Origin: Marinilabiliaceae bacterium JC017
Lineage (GTDB): Bacteria > Bacteroidota > Bacteroidia > Bacteroidales > Marinilabiliaceae
Length of the DNA stretch: 50,616 bases
Reading direction: 5' to 3'
Assembly: GCA_004296775.1 (NCBI GenBank)
Contig: RHGE01000045.1
Location: forward strand, 1-50,616
How positions within the stretch are numbered: the first letter of the stretch is position 1; every line of letters starts with the position of its first letter. Both the position numbers and the translations under genes were made by a program. The notes beneath the pieces were generated by a model. It searched no databases and was not told the DNA's origin. It saw only the letters and a program-made list of their open reading frames with translations. Positions 36,403-45,467 of the stretch are shown in pieces.

Positions 36403-37226
36403 TAATAAATAAATTAGTACTTGTTTTAGGTGCTTTAATGCTATGTGTGAATATATTTAGCCAGGAAAATGAGGTAGATTTATTTATTGTAGCCGGACAA
36501 AGTAATGCTGTTGGAGTTGGAGACAAAGACAATTCGATAAAAGTAAAAAAAGGTGTTGCTTTTGAATATGATTCACAAAAAAATGCATTAATTCATTTAC
36601 AAGATCCTGTAGGAAGCTCTTATATGGGTTTTCAAAGATCAGAAGATGGGAGTTTTGTTCCATCTTTTGGTAAAACTTATAACGAATTAGCAAATAAAAA
36701 AGTAGTTATAGTTCAATGTGCAAAGGGTGGCAGTTCTTGTCATTTATTAGCTGAAACCAATGATTGGGGAACTTGGGATAATGAAGGAGCACTTTTTGAA
36801 AATTGTGTAGAAAAAGTTAGGAAGGCTGAAAAATTTACTAAGGTAAAAGTAAAAGCTGTTATATGGTCGCAAGGAGAAAATGATGGAGAAGCTATAGCGA
36901 ATAAAATCATAACAAAAGATGAATATGAAAAATCTTTGAAGGATTTGATTTCTAGATTTCGTCAAGAATTTGGATCTGAATTGTTGTTTTGTATTATTGA
37001 AACTGGTCATAAACTTAATGATAAAAGGGTAGATAAAGGATTTAGTGTTGTAAGATCAGTTCAAAAAAAGGTGGCAAGGAAAGATAAACAGACTTATATG
37101 ATTTATAGTAAAACACATAAATTTAAAAATAGAAAATGGCATACGGATATCGTACATTATGATCAAACTGGATTAAATGACATAGGAAAGAATGTGGCAA
37201 AGAATATTAATAAAATAATGAAATAA
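36399..37226 (+). CDS. SASA-type SGNH acetylesterase
   Basis: A 275-aa exported protein (signal ending IFSQ, ~residue 21). It has the sialate O-acetylesterase/CE6-like fold: block I VAGQSNAVGVGD with the catalytic Ser, then VVIVQCAKGGSSCHLL, VIWSQGENDG and the C-terminal HTDIVHYDQTGLNDIG with the catalytic His. It probably removes O-acetyl groups from imported glycan so that glycosidases can act. The gene starts within the stop of the GHL10 gene and ends 3 bp before GH89, so the three are closely coupled. Whether sialic acid or acetylated GlcNAc is the substrate cannot be told. Confidence 0.85.
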   Translation: MIINKLVLVLGALMLCVNIFSQENEVDLFIVAGQSNAVGVGDKDNSIKVKKGVAFEYDSQKNALIHLQDPVGSSYMGFQRSEDGSFVPSFGKTYNELANKKVVIVQCAKGGSSCHLLAETNDWGTWDNEGALFENCVEKVRKAEKFTKVKVKAVIWSQGENDGEAIANKIITKDEYEKSLKDLISRFRQEFGSELLFCIIETGHKLNDKRVDKGFSVVRSVQKKVARKDKQTYMIYSKTHKFKNRKWHTDIVHYDQTGLNDIGKNVAKNINKIMK

Positions 37227-37229
37227 TAT

Positions 37230-39362
37230 ATGAAAGATATAACACCATTTTTAATAATATCATTGATTTTGTCTTTTTGTTCTTTGCCAAAAAATGAAAC
37301 CAAAGAAATTATAGCTAAAGAAGTTTTAGAAAGAACTATCGGAAAAGAATTATCATCAAGATTTCATTTTCAATATGAAGCAAATGACTCTTTAGATTAT
37401 TCGAAGATTAATGTAAAAGATAATTCTGTTGTTGTTGTAGGTAATTCTGTAATAGCTCTGACTAGAGGTGCATATGATTATTTGAGGAATCACACAAGTT
37501 CTATTGTTAGTTGGTCTGGTAATCGTATAGATATGCCTGATAAGTTGAATAAATGTGATACTATAATTCGTTCTCCATTTAAATTTAGGTATTACATGAA
37601 TGTTGTTACTCATGGATATACTACTCCTTATTGGGATTGGAATAGATGGGAGAAAGAAATTGATTGGATGGCTTTACATGGAATGAATATGCCATTAATT
37701 CCTGGTGCTCACGAAGCTATTTTAATGCGTACATTTAAAAAGTTAGGATTAACTGAAGAGGAAATTTTAAATTATTTTTCTGGACCAGCCCATTTACCAT
37801 GGAACCGTATGGGAAATATAACTGGTTGGGATGGAGCTATGCCGACATCTTTTCTAGACAAGCAGGTTGATTTAACTCATAAAATAATAGATAGGTTAAA
37901 TGATTTGGATATGTTTTATATAGTTCCTGCTTTTGCCGGTTTTATTCCTTCAGAATTATGTCAGTTATTTCCTAATGAAAATGTTAGAGAACTGGGTTGG
38001 TGTGGCTTTGATAAAAAAGTCAAGATATTGAATCCTAAAAGTGATTTATTTCAAGTTATTGGTAAATTATATATTGAAGAATGGGAAAAAGAATTTGGAA
38101 AAGGAAAATTTTATTTAGCTGATAGTTTTAATGAAATGAATGTGCCTTTATCTAAAAATGATAATGAAGCATATAAAGAATTATCTAGTTACGGAGAGTC
38201 TGTATATAATCCGATTAAAGAAATAAATCCTGATGCAGTATGGGTTATGCAAGGATGGACTTTTCCGTATTATAAGGATTCTACAGGAAAAAGATTTTGG
38301 ACAAAAGATAAATTGAATGCATTAATATCAAAAGTGCCCAATGATAAAGCATTAGTTTTAGATCTAGCTAATGATTACAATAAATTAATTTGGAAAATTG
38401 ACTATTCTTGGAAGATTTATGATGGTTTTTTTGGAAAACAGTGGGTGTATTCATTTATACCTAACATGGGCGGAAAAGTGCCTTTAAATGGGGTTTTAGA
38501 TTTTTATGCAAAAGCTCCTCAAGAAGCCATAGATAATTCGGATACTAATCTTGTTGGTTTTGGTTTTGCGCCTGAGGGAATAGAGAATAATGAAATAATT
38601 TATGAGCTTTTAAGTGATTGGGGGTGGCGAACAAAAGCCATTGATTTAAAAAAATGGATACCAAATTATTGTAAATCGCGTTATGGATCGTCTTGTGATG
38701 AGATTATTAATGCATATGATTTATTGAGGAAATCTTGTTATGGGAAATTTTATGATGCCCCTAGGTTTAAATATCAATTTAGGCCAATGCAAGATTATCC
38801 TTCAGTAAATGACTCTCCAGAATTTTTTTTAGCAGTAAAAAAATTTCTGAATTGTTCTGAAAAGTATAAAAATGAGCCTCTATATATTGTAGATGCAATT
38901 GAATTATCAGCACAATATTTGCAATTAAAAGCTGATGAAATGTTGGAATCTTATTTAAATGATGAAAAGAATGATGAAGTTTTTAATGAAGCTATGCTAT
39001 TATTAAAAAATGTTGATAAAATATTAGGATCACATCCTAATCATTCATTGAATAGGTGGATTAAATTTGCTAGGGAGATGGGTGATAATAAACTCGAAAG
39101 TGATTATTATGAAAGTAATGCTAAGCGTTTAATTACTACATGGGGAGGAAATGTAAATGAATATGCTGCTCGTACTTGGAATGGATTAATATGTGATTAC
39201 TATGTAAAACGTTGGGAAGAATGGCATGAAGCTAAAGTAAATAAAGGAAAATTTGAAATTAAAAAATGGGAAGAAAATTGGATTAAGAAACCTTATTTAA
39301 AAAATGAAGATAGATTATCTGATCCCTTAATTTTAGCTAAAAAATTGGTTAATAAATATTAA
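37230..39362 (+). CDS. GH89 alpha-N-acetylglucosaminidase (NAGLU-like)
   Basis: A 710-aa exported enzyme with a lipobox-like LSFC near residue 17. An N-terminal small domain is followed by the GH89 barrel: YYMNVVTHGYTTPYWDWNRW, EKEIDWMALHGMNMPLIPGA, AHLPWNRMGNITGWDGAMP and FYIVPAFAGFIP. The likely acid/base is E302 in LADSFNEMN and the nucleophile E449 in GFAPEGIENNE, in positions comparable with the human enzyme. The C-terminal helical domain holds YGSSCDEIINAYDLLRKS and NEYAARTWNGLICDYY. GH89 removes terminal alpha-linked GlcNAc, as in heparan sulfate ends or GlcNAc-alpha-1,4-Gal mucin caps. It sits in a tightly spaced operon (3 bp both sides). Confidence 0.94.
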   Translation: MKDITPFLIISLILSFCSLPKNETKEIIAKEVLERTIGKELSSRFHFQYEANDSLDYSKINVKDNSVVVVGNSVIALTRGAYDYLRNHTSSIVSWSGNRIDMPDKLNKCDTIIRSPFKFRYYMNVVTHGYTTPYWDWNRWEKEIDWMALHGMNMPLIPGAHEAILMRTFKKLGLTEEEILNYFSGPAHLPWNRMGNITGWDGAMPTSFLDKQVDLTHKIIDRLNDLDMFYIVPAFAGFIPSELCQLFPNENVRELGWCGFDKKVKILNPKSDLFQVIGKLYIEEWEKEFGKGKFYLADSFNEMNVPLSKNDNEAYKELSSYGESVYNPIKEINPDAVWVMQGWTFPYYKDSTGKRFWTKDKLNALISKVPNDKALVLDLANDYNKLIWKIDYSWKIYDGFFGKQWVYSFIPNMGGKVPLNGVLDFYAKAPQEAIDNSDTNLVGFGFAPEGIENNEIIYELLSDWGWRTKAIDLKKWIPNYCKSRYGSSCDEIINAYDLLRKSCYGKFYDAPRFKYQFRPMQDYPSVNDSPEFFLAVKKFLNCSEKYKNEPLYIVDAIELSAQYLQLKADEMLESYLNDEKNDEVFNEAMLLLKNVDKILGSHPNHSLNRWIKFAREMGDNKLESDYYESNAKRLITTWGGNVNEYAARTWNGLICDYYVKRWEEWHEAKVNKGKFEIKKWEENWIKKPYLKNEDRLSDPLILAKKLVNKY

Positions 39363-39365
39363 AAA

Positions 39366-40055
39366 ATGAATTTAAAAATATCTATTGTTTGTTGCTTTGT
39401 TGTGTTTTTGTATTCTAAACAAATGACTGCACAAAATACTTTGCCTTATGATACTTCTTATACTTTTCAACATTATGAGCTAAAGCAAGCTATGTATAAA
39501 TGTTTGCCAAATAGAAATAAGGAAATTGTCTTTGTAGGAAATAGTATTATTGAACGTGGACCGTGGAATGAGTTGTTTAAAAATAAGAAAATAATAAATA
39601 GAGGTATTGGAGGTGATATTTCCTTTGGTGTGTCTAATCGGTTGAATACTATCGTTGATTCTAATCCTAAAATGGTTTTTATCATGATTGGGATTAATGA
39701 TATAGGACGTTCTATTCCTACTGACACAATTGCTAAAAAAATATGTGAAATAGTATTGGTGATAAAAGAAAAATCTCCAAAAACCAAGGTTTTTTTACAT
39801 AGTGTTTTGCCTATTAATGAAAAGATTATATGGTATGATTATATGAAAAGTAAGTCTGATTTTATTGTGCAGTTGAATAATAAATTAGAAGTTATAGCTC
39901 GTGATGAAAATGTGGGGTATGTAAATTTGTATACTCATTTTGCTGATAGTAATGGTCAGTTGAAACCTGAATTAACATGTGATGGTCTTCATTTAAGTGC
40001 AGCGGGTTATTTATTATGGAAGGAAATTTTTGATGATGAAAAAATAAAATTTTAG
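39366..40055 (+). CDS. SGNH/GDSL hydrolase (AT-rich copy)
   Basis: A 229-aa exported esterase (signal ending MTAQ). Its catalytic blocks are FVGNSIIERG (Ser), NRGIGGDISFGV (Gly), IMIGINDIGR (Asn) and CDGLHLSAAGYLLW (Asp/His). It is about two-thirds identical by eye to the protein at 44714, sharing long exact blocks such as NTLPYDTSYTFQHY and FADSNGQLKPELT, although the base compositions of the genes differ clearly. It is the last gene of the AT-rich block, 3 bp after GH89. A deacetylating role on glycan is inferred. Confidence 0.85.
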   Translation: MNLKISIVCCFVVFLYSKQMTAQNTLPYDTSYTFQHYELKQAMYKCLPNRNKEIVFVGNSIIERGPWNELFKNKKIINRGIGGDISFGVSNRLNTIVDSNPKMVFIMIGINDIGRSIPTDTIAKKICEIVLVIKEKSPKTKVFLHSVLPINEKIIWYDYMKSKSDFIVQLNNKLEVIARDENVGYVNLYTHFADSNGQLKPELTCDGLHLSAAGYLLWKEIFDDEKIKF

Positions 40056-40478
40056 GCTAAATATTAGTTTTTATTTAGATTGTTATTTGAGATTATTATC
40101 AAAAATTTATTAAGCTGTCGAATTTTGACGTATTGGTTTTTAATACAATAAGGTTCTTTTCTAAATATTAGATGATTTGTGTTAGTTACGAACAATGCTT
40201 TCAGGGTTAAGTGAACATCGTAAAATTTCAATATTGGTTATTCTTATTTGTTATCCGTCTTTGAAAAATTACAGGTCATAAAATAATAAGTTGTTGTAAG
40301 TTAAATGTTTAAATCAATCATTATTTAGAATAGAACCTACAATAATAAGTGTCCGAATTTATACATTGAGATTGTTGTAGTTGTATTTATTTGCGTTGTC
40401 ATCAGTAAATTGAAAGAGAATTATGTTAAGGTATGATAGGTTACAATATTATCGATTTATTAATTAAAATATTTAAGG
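40056..40478. other. Junction gap at the right edge of the AT-rich block
   Basis: This 423-bp AT-rich stretch carries no supported gene and no evident repeat. Composition changes near 40480 to the locus average. It is presumably the right border of the foreign block and perhaps holds a promoter for the following genes. Confidence 0.5.
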
Positions 40479-41882
40479 ATGACAAGATGTAGAGCTACTT
40501 CTCTGGATGTCTTTAGGGGATATGCCATTATAACCATGATTTTATCGGGTACCATCACCTTTGGGATACTTCCCGGATGGATGTATCATGCTCAAACACC
40601 CCCACCTCAGCATGCTTTCAATCCTCAAATCTTTGGTATCACCTGGGTCGATTTGGTTTTCCCGTTTTTTTTGTTTGCCATGGGAGCGGCATTTCCTTTT
40701 TCTATTGGCCGAAAAATTGAAAAAGGTGTCTCCCGGTTTGTGTTAATCAAAGATTCTGTAATTCGTGGATTTCAGCTTACTTTTTTTGCGATTTTCATAC
40801 AACATATGTACCCCTGGGTTTTAAGCTCACCGCAAGATAACCAGGCTTGGTTGCTTTCTTTGGGCGCTTTTGCGTTGATGTTTCCCATGTTTATGCGCCT
40901 GCCTTTGAAATTACCCGAATGGGGGCATTTAACCATCAAACTTATTTCCTATGGCCTGGCTTTTTTACTGCTTTTTTCGGTTTCGTATGCCGATGGGAGG
41001 CAATTCAGTTTAGGGTATAGTAATATCATTATTTTAATATTGGCCAATATGGCTATTTTTGGTTCGCTCTCCTATATATATACGCATCAGAAGCCGTTGA
41101 GGCGTTTGGCAATTCTGCCTTTTATCATGGCTGTTTTTTTGGGAAGCTCCACCGATCATTCCTGGATTAAGGCTTTGTTTAATTGGTCGCCGGCCGGTTG
41201 GATGTATCAATTCTACTACCTTAAATATCTGTTTATTGTTATCCCCGGATCTATTGCCGGAGGATACCTGCATGAGTGGCTTAAAGCACCTAAACCGGAA
41301 GTAGAAAAATCAAAAAATCATATTTCATTATTACCTATCCTTTTCTTGTCCGTTGGTATTATTGTACTGAACCTTTATTGTTTATATACGAGGCTTTTGG
41401 TTTTGAATCTATTCGGGACTATTGGTTTAATTATTTGCCTGCATTTTTTAATCAGGCCAAAGGGAGTAAATGAGAAACTGTGGCGGAAGTTCTTTATCGC
41501 GGGTTCTTATCTTCTTTTGCTGGGTCTTTTTTTCGAAGCTTATGAAGGAGGTATTCGGAAAGATGACTCCACTTATAGTTACTATTTTGTGAGTTCCGGG
41601 TTGGCCTTTTTTGCTATGATCGTTTTCTCAATCATTAGTGATGTATATAGGTTGAATGGTATTTTTAAAGTCTTTAAGATGGCGGGCCAAAACCCAATGA
41701 TTGCTTATGTAGCTCCCAATTTGGTGGTTATGCCCCTGTTAAGTTTGTTGCATTTGACGCCTTATCTTGATTTGTTGAACCATGACCCATGGTGTGGCTT
41801 TTTGAGAGGATTAATTGTAACCTCCCTATCGGTAACCATATCTGTATTATTTACCCGTATTAAGTGGTTTTGGAGAACCTGA
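40479..41882 (+). CDS. DUF5009 / HGSNAT-like membrane acetyltransferase
   Basis: A 467-aa polytopic membrane protein with about ten or more hydrophobic segments. The N-terminus reads SLDVFRGYAIITMILSG, then GWMYHAQTPPPQHAFN and TWVDLVFPFFLFAMGAAFPF, the pattern of heparan-alpha-glucosaminide N-acetyltransferase (HGSNAT) and DUF5009 proteins. H residues in YHAQ or QHAF are candidates for the acetyl-carrying histidine. The family transfers acetyl from acetyl-CoA across the membrane to terminal glucosamine. Next to GH89 this suggests re-acetylation of GlcN so that alpha-N-acetylglucosaminidase can cut it. The gene has the locus-average composition, unlike its upstream neighbours. Confidence 0.85.
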   Translation: MTRCRATSLDVFRGYAIITMILSGTITFGILPGWMYHAQTPPPQHAFNPQIFGITWVDLVFPFFLFAMGAAFPFSIGRKIEKGVSRFVLIKDSVIRGFQLTFFAIFIQHMYPWVLSSPQDNQAWLLSLGAFALMFPMFMRLPLKLPEWGHLTIKLISYGLAFLLLFSVSYADGRQFSLGYSNIIILILANMAIFGSLSYIYTHQKPLRRLAILPFIMAVFLGSSTDHSWIKALFNWSPAGWMYQFYYLKYLFIVIPGSIAGGYLHEWLKAPKPEVEKSKNHISLLPILFLSVGIIVLNLYCLYTRLLVLNLFGTIGLIICLHFLIRPKGVNEKLWRKFFIAGSYLLLLGLFFEAYEGGIRKDDSTYSYYFVSSGLAFFAMIVFSIISDVYRLNGIFKVFKMAGQNPMIAYVAPNLVVMPLLSLLHLTPYLDLLNHDPWCGFLRGLIVTSLSVTISVLFTRIKWFWRT

Positions 41883-41942
41883 CGAGATTCACTCTTTGGT
41901 GAGTGATAGGTTGTTTTCATATTATTAAAATTGTAGTGTATC

Positions 41943-43013
41943 ATGAATAAATTTCCTTTAATTCTTTTTGTTTTTCTTTTCTTACATACTTTATCCAATG
42001 CGCAGGTAAAGTATTATGACGGCTCAGATTTTCCGCTTTATGGGAAAATCACAACAGAAACCGAAGCACGCTATGAGCGTTTACCAAAGACATTGAAAGG
42101 TGAAATAAGGGATCGTCTTTGGTATTTAGGGACTAATAGTGCGGGACTATACCTGCGGTTTCGAACCAATTCTACTTCTGTTCATGCTAAATGGGAAGTC
42201 TCTACCAATACGGTATTAAATCACATGCCTTTTGTTGGTGTTAAGGGGTTGGATTTGTATTGTTATCAAGATGGACAATGGTTGTTTGTGAACTCCGGGA
42301 AGCCTACAGCTAAGAAGACTACCGGGCTTATCATGGACAATATGAAAGGGGAGATGCGGGAGTATATGCTCTACATGCCCTTGTACGATGGATTAACCAG
42401 CCTGGAGATTGGCGTGGATTCTGCGTCTGTGCTGGAACAGCCGGTTATCGATTCACCTAAAGCTCAAAAACCTGTTGTGTTTTATGGTACCAGTATTACT
42501 CAGGGTGGTTGTGCATCTCGTCCGGGAATGGCGTACACCAATATATTGGGTCGGAAATTAGATCGCCAGGTAATCAATCTTGGATTTAGTGGCAATGGTC
42601 AGTTAGATTATGAAATAGCCGAGGTGATGGCTGCCGCTGATGCATCGGTTTTTGTGCTGGATTTTGTACCCAACGTCAATAAAACACAAATTTTAGAGAA
42701 GACCGAGAAGTTTGTAAACATCATCAGGGCTCAGCATGCCGAGACGCCTATTATTATTGTGGGAAGCATTCTGTTTCCGCACTCCCGGTTTGATCTGAAA
42801 ATGGCCGATGTTCTTAAGCAGAAGAATGAGGCCTTGAAAGGTATCTGTCAAAAAATGAAAAAAGAGGGTGTGAAGAAACTCTATTATGTGACCCCGGATA
42901 AATTGATTGGACTGGATGGAGAAGCAACCGTGGATGGCATTCATATGACTGATCTTGGGTTTACACGTTATTCCGAAAAGATGTACCCGATCATTCGTAA
43001 GCGTATAAAATAA
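41943..43013 (+). CDS. GxDLY-domain SGNH hydrolase
   Basis: A 356-aa exported esterase (signal ending SNAQ, ~residue 21). The N-terminal ~160 residues form the beta-sandwich domain seen with this SGNH type, with the GLDLYCYQDGQW motif. The SGNH domain starts near residue 178: VVFYGTSITQGGCASRPGMA (Ser), LGFSGNGQLD (Gly/Asn), VLDFVPN and TVDGIHMTDLGF (Asp/His). It probably removes acetyl groups from glycans. It follows the acetyltransferase gene by 60 bp. Confidence 0.85.
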   Translation: MNKFPLILFVFLFLHTLSNAQVKYYDGSDFPLYGKITTETEARYERLPKTLKGEIRDRLWYLGTNSAGLYLRFRTNSTSVHAKWEVSTNTVLNHMPFVGVKGLDLYCYQDGQWLFVNSGKPTAKKTTGLIMDNMKGEMREYMLYMPLYDGLTSLEIGVDSASVLEQPVIDSPKAQKPVVFYGTSITQGGCASRPGMAYTNILGRKLDRQVINLGFSGNGQLDYEIAEVMAAADASVFVLDFVPNVNKTQILEKTEKFVNIIRAQHAETPIIIVGSILFPHSRFDLKMADVLKQKNEALKGICQKMKKEGVKKLYYVTPDKLIGLDGEATVDGIHMTDLGFTRYSEKMYPIIRKRIK

Positions 43014-43218
43014 TGTGATAAAGTGTTTTCGTATATCTATCGCAAGAATTTTCTGATACCATGTAGTCATTTATTGAGTATTACAATGAGTTGTAATGTC
43101 CTCATATAGCCGTGATATCTGACTAAAGGTATTCAGGTTTCTATTTGTGAGGATGGGATGGATATCGATTAAAGTGTAATGCCTTTGTTATTATAAATCC
43201 ATTTAAACTTTAATAAAT

Positions 43219-44547
43219 ATGAAAAGAGTACATTATTTGTTTCTCTGCGCGTTGTTCTTGTTTACCGCGTGTAACTGGCAGCAACCAAAGGAAAAAGAGA
43301 AAGGCAAACCAAAATTAATGTGGTTTGATGCCAGTGCTAACTTTGAACGCTTTAGCTATCCGGATAGTATCGATTACTATTTAACAAGGATTGCCGATTT
43401 AGGCTTTACCCATGCGGTGGTGGATATTCGTCCGATAGTAGGGAGTGTATTATATCCAAGTAAGATTGCACCTCAGTTGAAGGAGTGGAAAGGATTTAAA
43501 CGTCCTGACTTTGATTACTTAGGGCGATTCATAGAAACAGGTCATAAGCTGGGGGTTGAGATACATGCTTCAATGAATATTTTCGTGGGCGGTCACAATT
43601 ATTTTGACCTGGGACAAGTGTATACCGATCATCCCGAATGGGCTTCCATTGTTTATACACCTGATCATGGGTTAACACCTATTACTAATTTGAAACACAA
43701 ATATAGTGCGATGATTAATCCTATTAATATGGATTACCAGGCCTACATTATTAATGTTTTAAAAGAAGTGGCACAAATGTATCCGGAACTGGATGGTATC
43801 ATAACCGATAGGGTAAGGTACGATGGCATTATGGCTGATTTCAGTGCTAATTCAAAAGAGGCTTTTGAAAAAGTAATTGGTGAGGAAATTGCTAACTGGC
43901 CTACGGATATCTATGAATGGAAAAAAGATGATCAGGGAAAGGTTACCCGTGTTAATGGTAAATATTTTAAACAATGGATCCAGTGGCGGAGCCAGAATAT
44001 TTATGATTTCATGCTCCGGTCTCGTAAGGCGGTAAAATCCGTTAACCCTGATTTGAGTTATGGTACTTATACCGGTGCCTGGTATCCATCTTATTTTGAA
44101 GTTGGCGTAAACTGGGCCAGCAACCAGTACGATCCGTCAAAGGATTTTGACTGGGCACTGCCGGGCTATAAAAATTCAGGGTATGCTGAATTAATGGACC
44201 TTTATACTACTGGTAATTACTATAAGAATGTGACTATTAAGGAACATCGCGAGAAAAACCAGGTGGTGTGGAATGAAACCGATAGTGAAGGTCAGAAAGG
44301 TGATTGGTATTGTGTGGAAGGAAGCTGTAAGCAGCTGCGTAAAATCCTGAAAGGGCATAAATTTTATGGTGGTATCCTGGTTGACCAGTTTTACGATGAC
44401 CGTCCTCAGTTAACAAAGACAATTGCCATGAACCTGAAAGAATCAGATGGATTAATGGTGTTTGATATCGTCCATATTATTAATAAGAATTTGTGGAAAG
44501 AGGTGGAAGCCGGATTAAAAACCGAATTTGAATCGGTTAAAGAATAA
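43219..44547 (+). CDS. GHL10-like glycosyl hydrolase lipoprotein
   Basis: A 442-aa lipoprotein (lipobox FTAC, ~residue 18) with a TIM-barrel glycosidase layout: LMWFDASANFERFSYPDSID, GFTHAVVDIRPIVGSVLYPS, VEIHASMNIFVGGHNYF, HPEWASIVYTP, LDGIITDRVRYDGIMADF, YGTYTGAWYPSYFEVGVNWA and GGILVDQFYDD. It resembles the family 10-like GHL proteins and shares features with the AT-rich protein at 34741, though similarity is limited. The DRVRYDG region is the likely active-site strand. The substrate is unknown, presumably an amino-sugar glycan. A terminator follows at 44637. Confidence 0.78.
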   Translation: MKRVHYLFLCALFLFTACNWQQPKEKEKGKPKLMWFDASANFERFSYPDSIDYYLTRIADLGFTHAVVDIRPIVGSVLYPSKIAPQLKEWKGFKRPDFDYLGRFIETGHKLGVEIHASMNIFVGGHNYFDLGQVYTDHPEWASIVYTPDHGLTPITNLKHKYSAMINPINMDYQAYIINVLKEVAQMYPELDGIITDRVRYDGIMADFSANSKEAFEKVIGEEIANWPTDIYEWKKDDQGKVTRVNGKYFKQWIQWRSQNIYDFMLRSRKAVKSVNPDLSYGTYTGAWYPSYFEVGVNWASNQYDPSKDFDWALPGYKNSGYAELMDLYTTGNYYKNVTIKEHREKNQVVWNETDSEGQKGDWYCVEGSCKQLRKILKGHKFYGGILVDQFYDDRPQLTKTIAMNLKESDGLMVFDIVHIINKNLWKEVEAGLKTEFESVKE

Positions 44548-44636
44548 TTTATTAGTTATGTTTTTTTGTATGATATATATAACTGGTATAATTGTAAGAA
44601 AAATGATACCCTAGAGTATTATTCATTTAGTGTGTC

Positions 44637-44676
44637 GTAACTATTCAGTCCTTAGGGCTGAATAGTTACGTTTTTT
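44637..44676 (+). terminator. Rho-independent terminator
   Basis: A perfect 12-bp stem (GTAACTATTCAG / CTGAATAGTTAC), extendable by three wobble/GC pairs to a TTA loop, is followed by a T6 run. It separates the 43219 gene from the SGNH gene at 44714 and divides the locus into transcription units. Confidence 0.85.
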
Positions 44677-44713
44677 ATAGCTGGAAAATTAAGACGCGTT
44701 AACATTAATCATT

Positions 44714-45448
44714 ATGAAAATAGATATGAAATTTAAAAATGTATCGCTCTCTGTGAAAAGAGCCTGTGGTTTAATGGGAATTGTGCTGTTGTGTCAGATG
44801 GGTTTAACCGATAAGGTATCAGCCCAAAATACCTTGCCCTATGATACTTCTTATACCTTTCAGCATTATGTGAATAAGCAGGTGATATTTGAAGGCTTGC
44901 CGGCGGCTAAAAATGAAATAGTTTTCTTAGGTAATAGTATTACGGAACAGGGCCACTGGGCTGAATTGTTTAAAAACAAAAACATTGTCAACCGGGGCAT
45001 CGGTGGCGATATCTCTTTCGGGGTGCAGGCGCGCATAAATACGATTTTGGATGCCAGTCCAAAAATGCTTTTTTTGATGATTGGAATCAATGATATCGGA
45101 CGATTGATTCCCACCGATACCATTGCCCAAAAAATTGAGGAAATAATCAGAACCACTAAAGAACAATCACCCAAAACAAAGATTGTTTTGCAAAGTGTTT
45201 TGCCCATCAATGAGAAGGTGATATGGTATGATTATATGAAGAACAAATCCGACAGGATTGCTGAATTAAATGACCGGTTGAAGGACATAGCCCGGAAAGA
45301 TGAAATTAAGTACGTTGATTTATATTCCCGTTTTGCCGATAGCAATGGACAATTGAAACCTGAATTAACCTATGATGGGCTGCATTTAAAAGCAGACGGC
45401 TACTTACTGTGGAAAGACGTTTTCAAGGAACAAAAAATTAACTTATAA
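44714..45448 (+). CDS. SGNH/GDSL hydrolase (native copy)
   Basis: A 244-aa exported protein; the signal peptide ends near VSAQ after a long N-terminus (a start at 44726 is also possible). Catalytic blocks are FLGNSITEQG, NRGIGGDISFGV, LMIGINDIGR and YDGLHLKADGYLLW. It is the counterpart of the AT-rich gene at 39366, with long identical stretches but locus-average codon use. This supports the idea that the AT-rich block came from a related locus. It is probably a carbohydrate esterase. The next gene starts 19 bp downstream. Confidence 0.87.
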   Translation: MKIDMKFKNVSLSVKRACGLMGIVLLCQMGLTDKVSAQNTLPYDTSYTFQHYVNKQVIFEGLPAAKNEIVFLGNSITEQGHWAELFKNKNIVNRGIGGDISFGVQARINTILDASPKMLFLMIGINDIGRLIPTDTIAQKIEEIIRTTKEQSPKTKIVLQSVLPINEKVIWYDYMKNKSDRIAELNDRLKDIARKDEIKYVDLYSRFADSNGQLKPELTYDGLHLKADGYLLWKDVFKEQKINL

Positions 45449-45467
45449 CCATTTAAACCATAAAAAC

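Larger units (their letters stand above)
28480..40478 (+). other. AT-rich genomic block within the PUL
   Basis: From the SusC ghost to the start of the acetyltransferase gene, base composition and codon choice shift sharply to A/T (about 30-35% GC in lines counted by eye, against low-to-mid 40s on both sides). The block contains seven tightly packed genes (NAGPA-like, SusC, SusD, GHL10, SASA, GH89, SGNH). No integrase, insertion sequence or flanking repeat was seen at its edges, so replacement by homologous recombination seems likelier than transposition. Confidence 0.65.
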
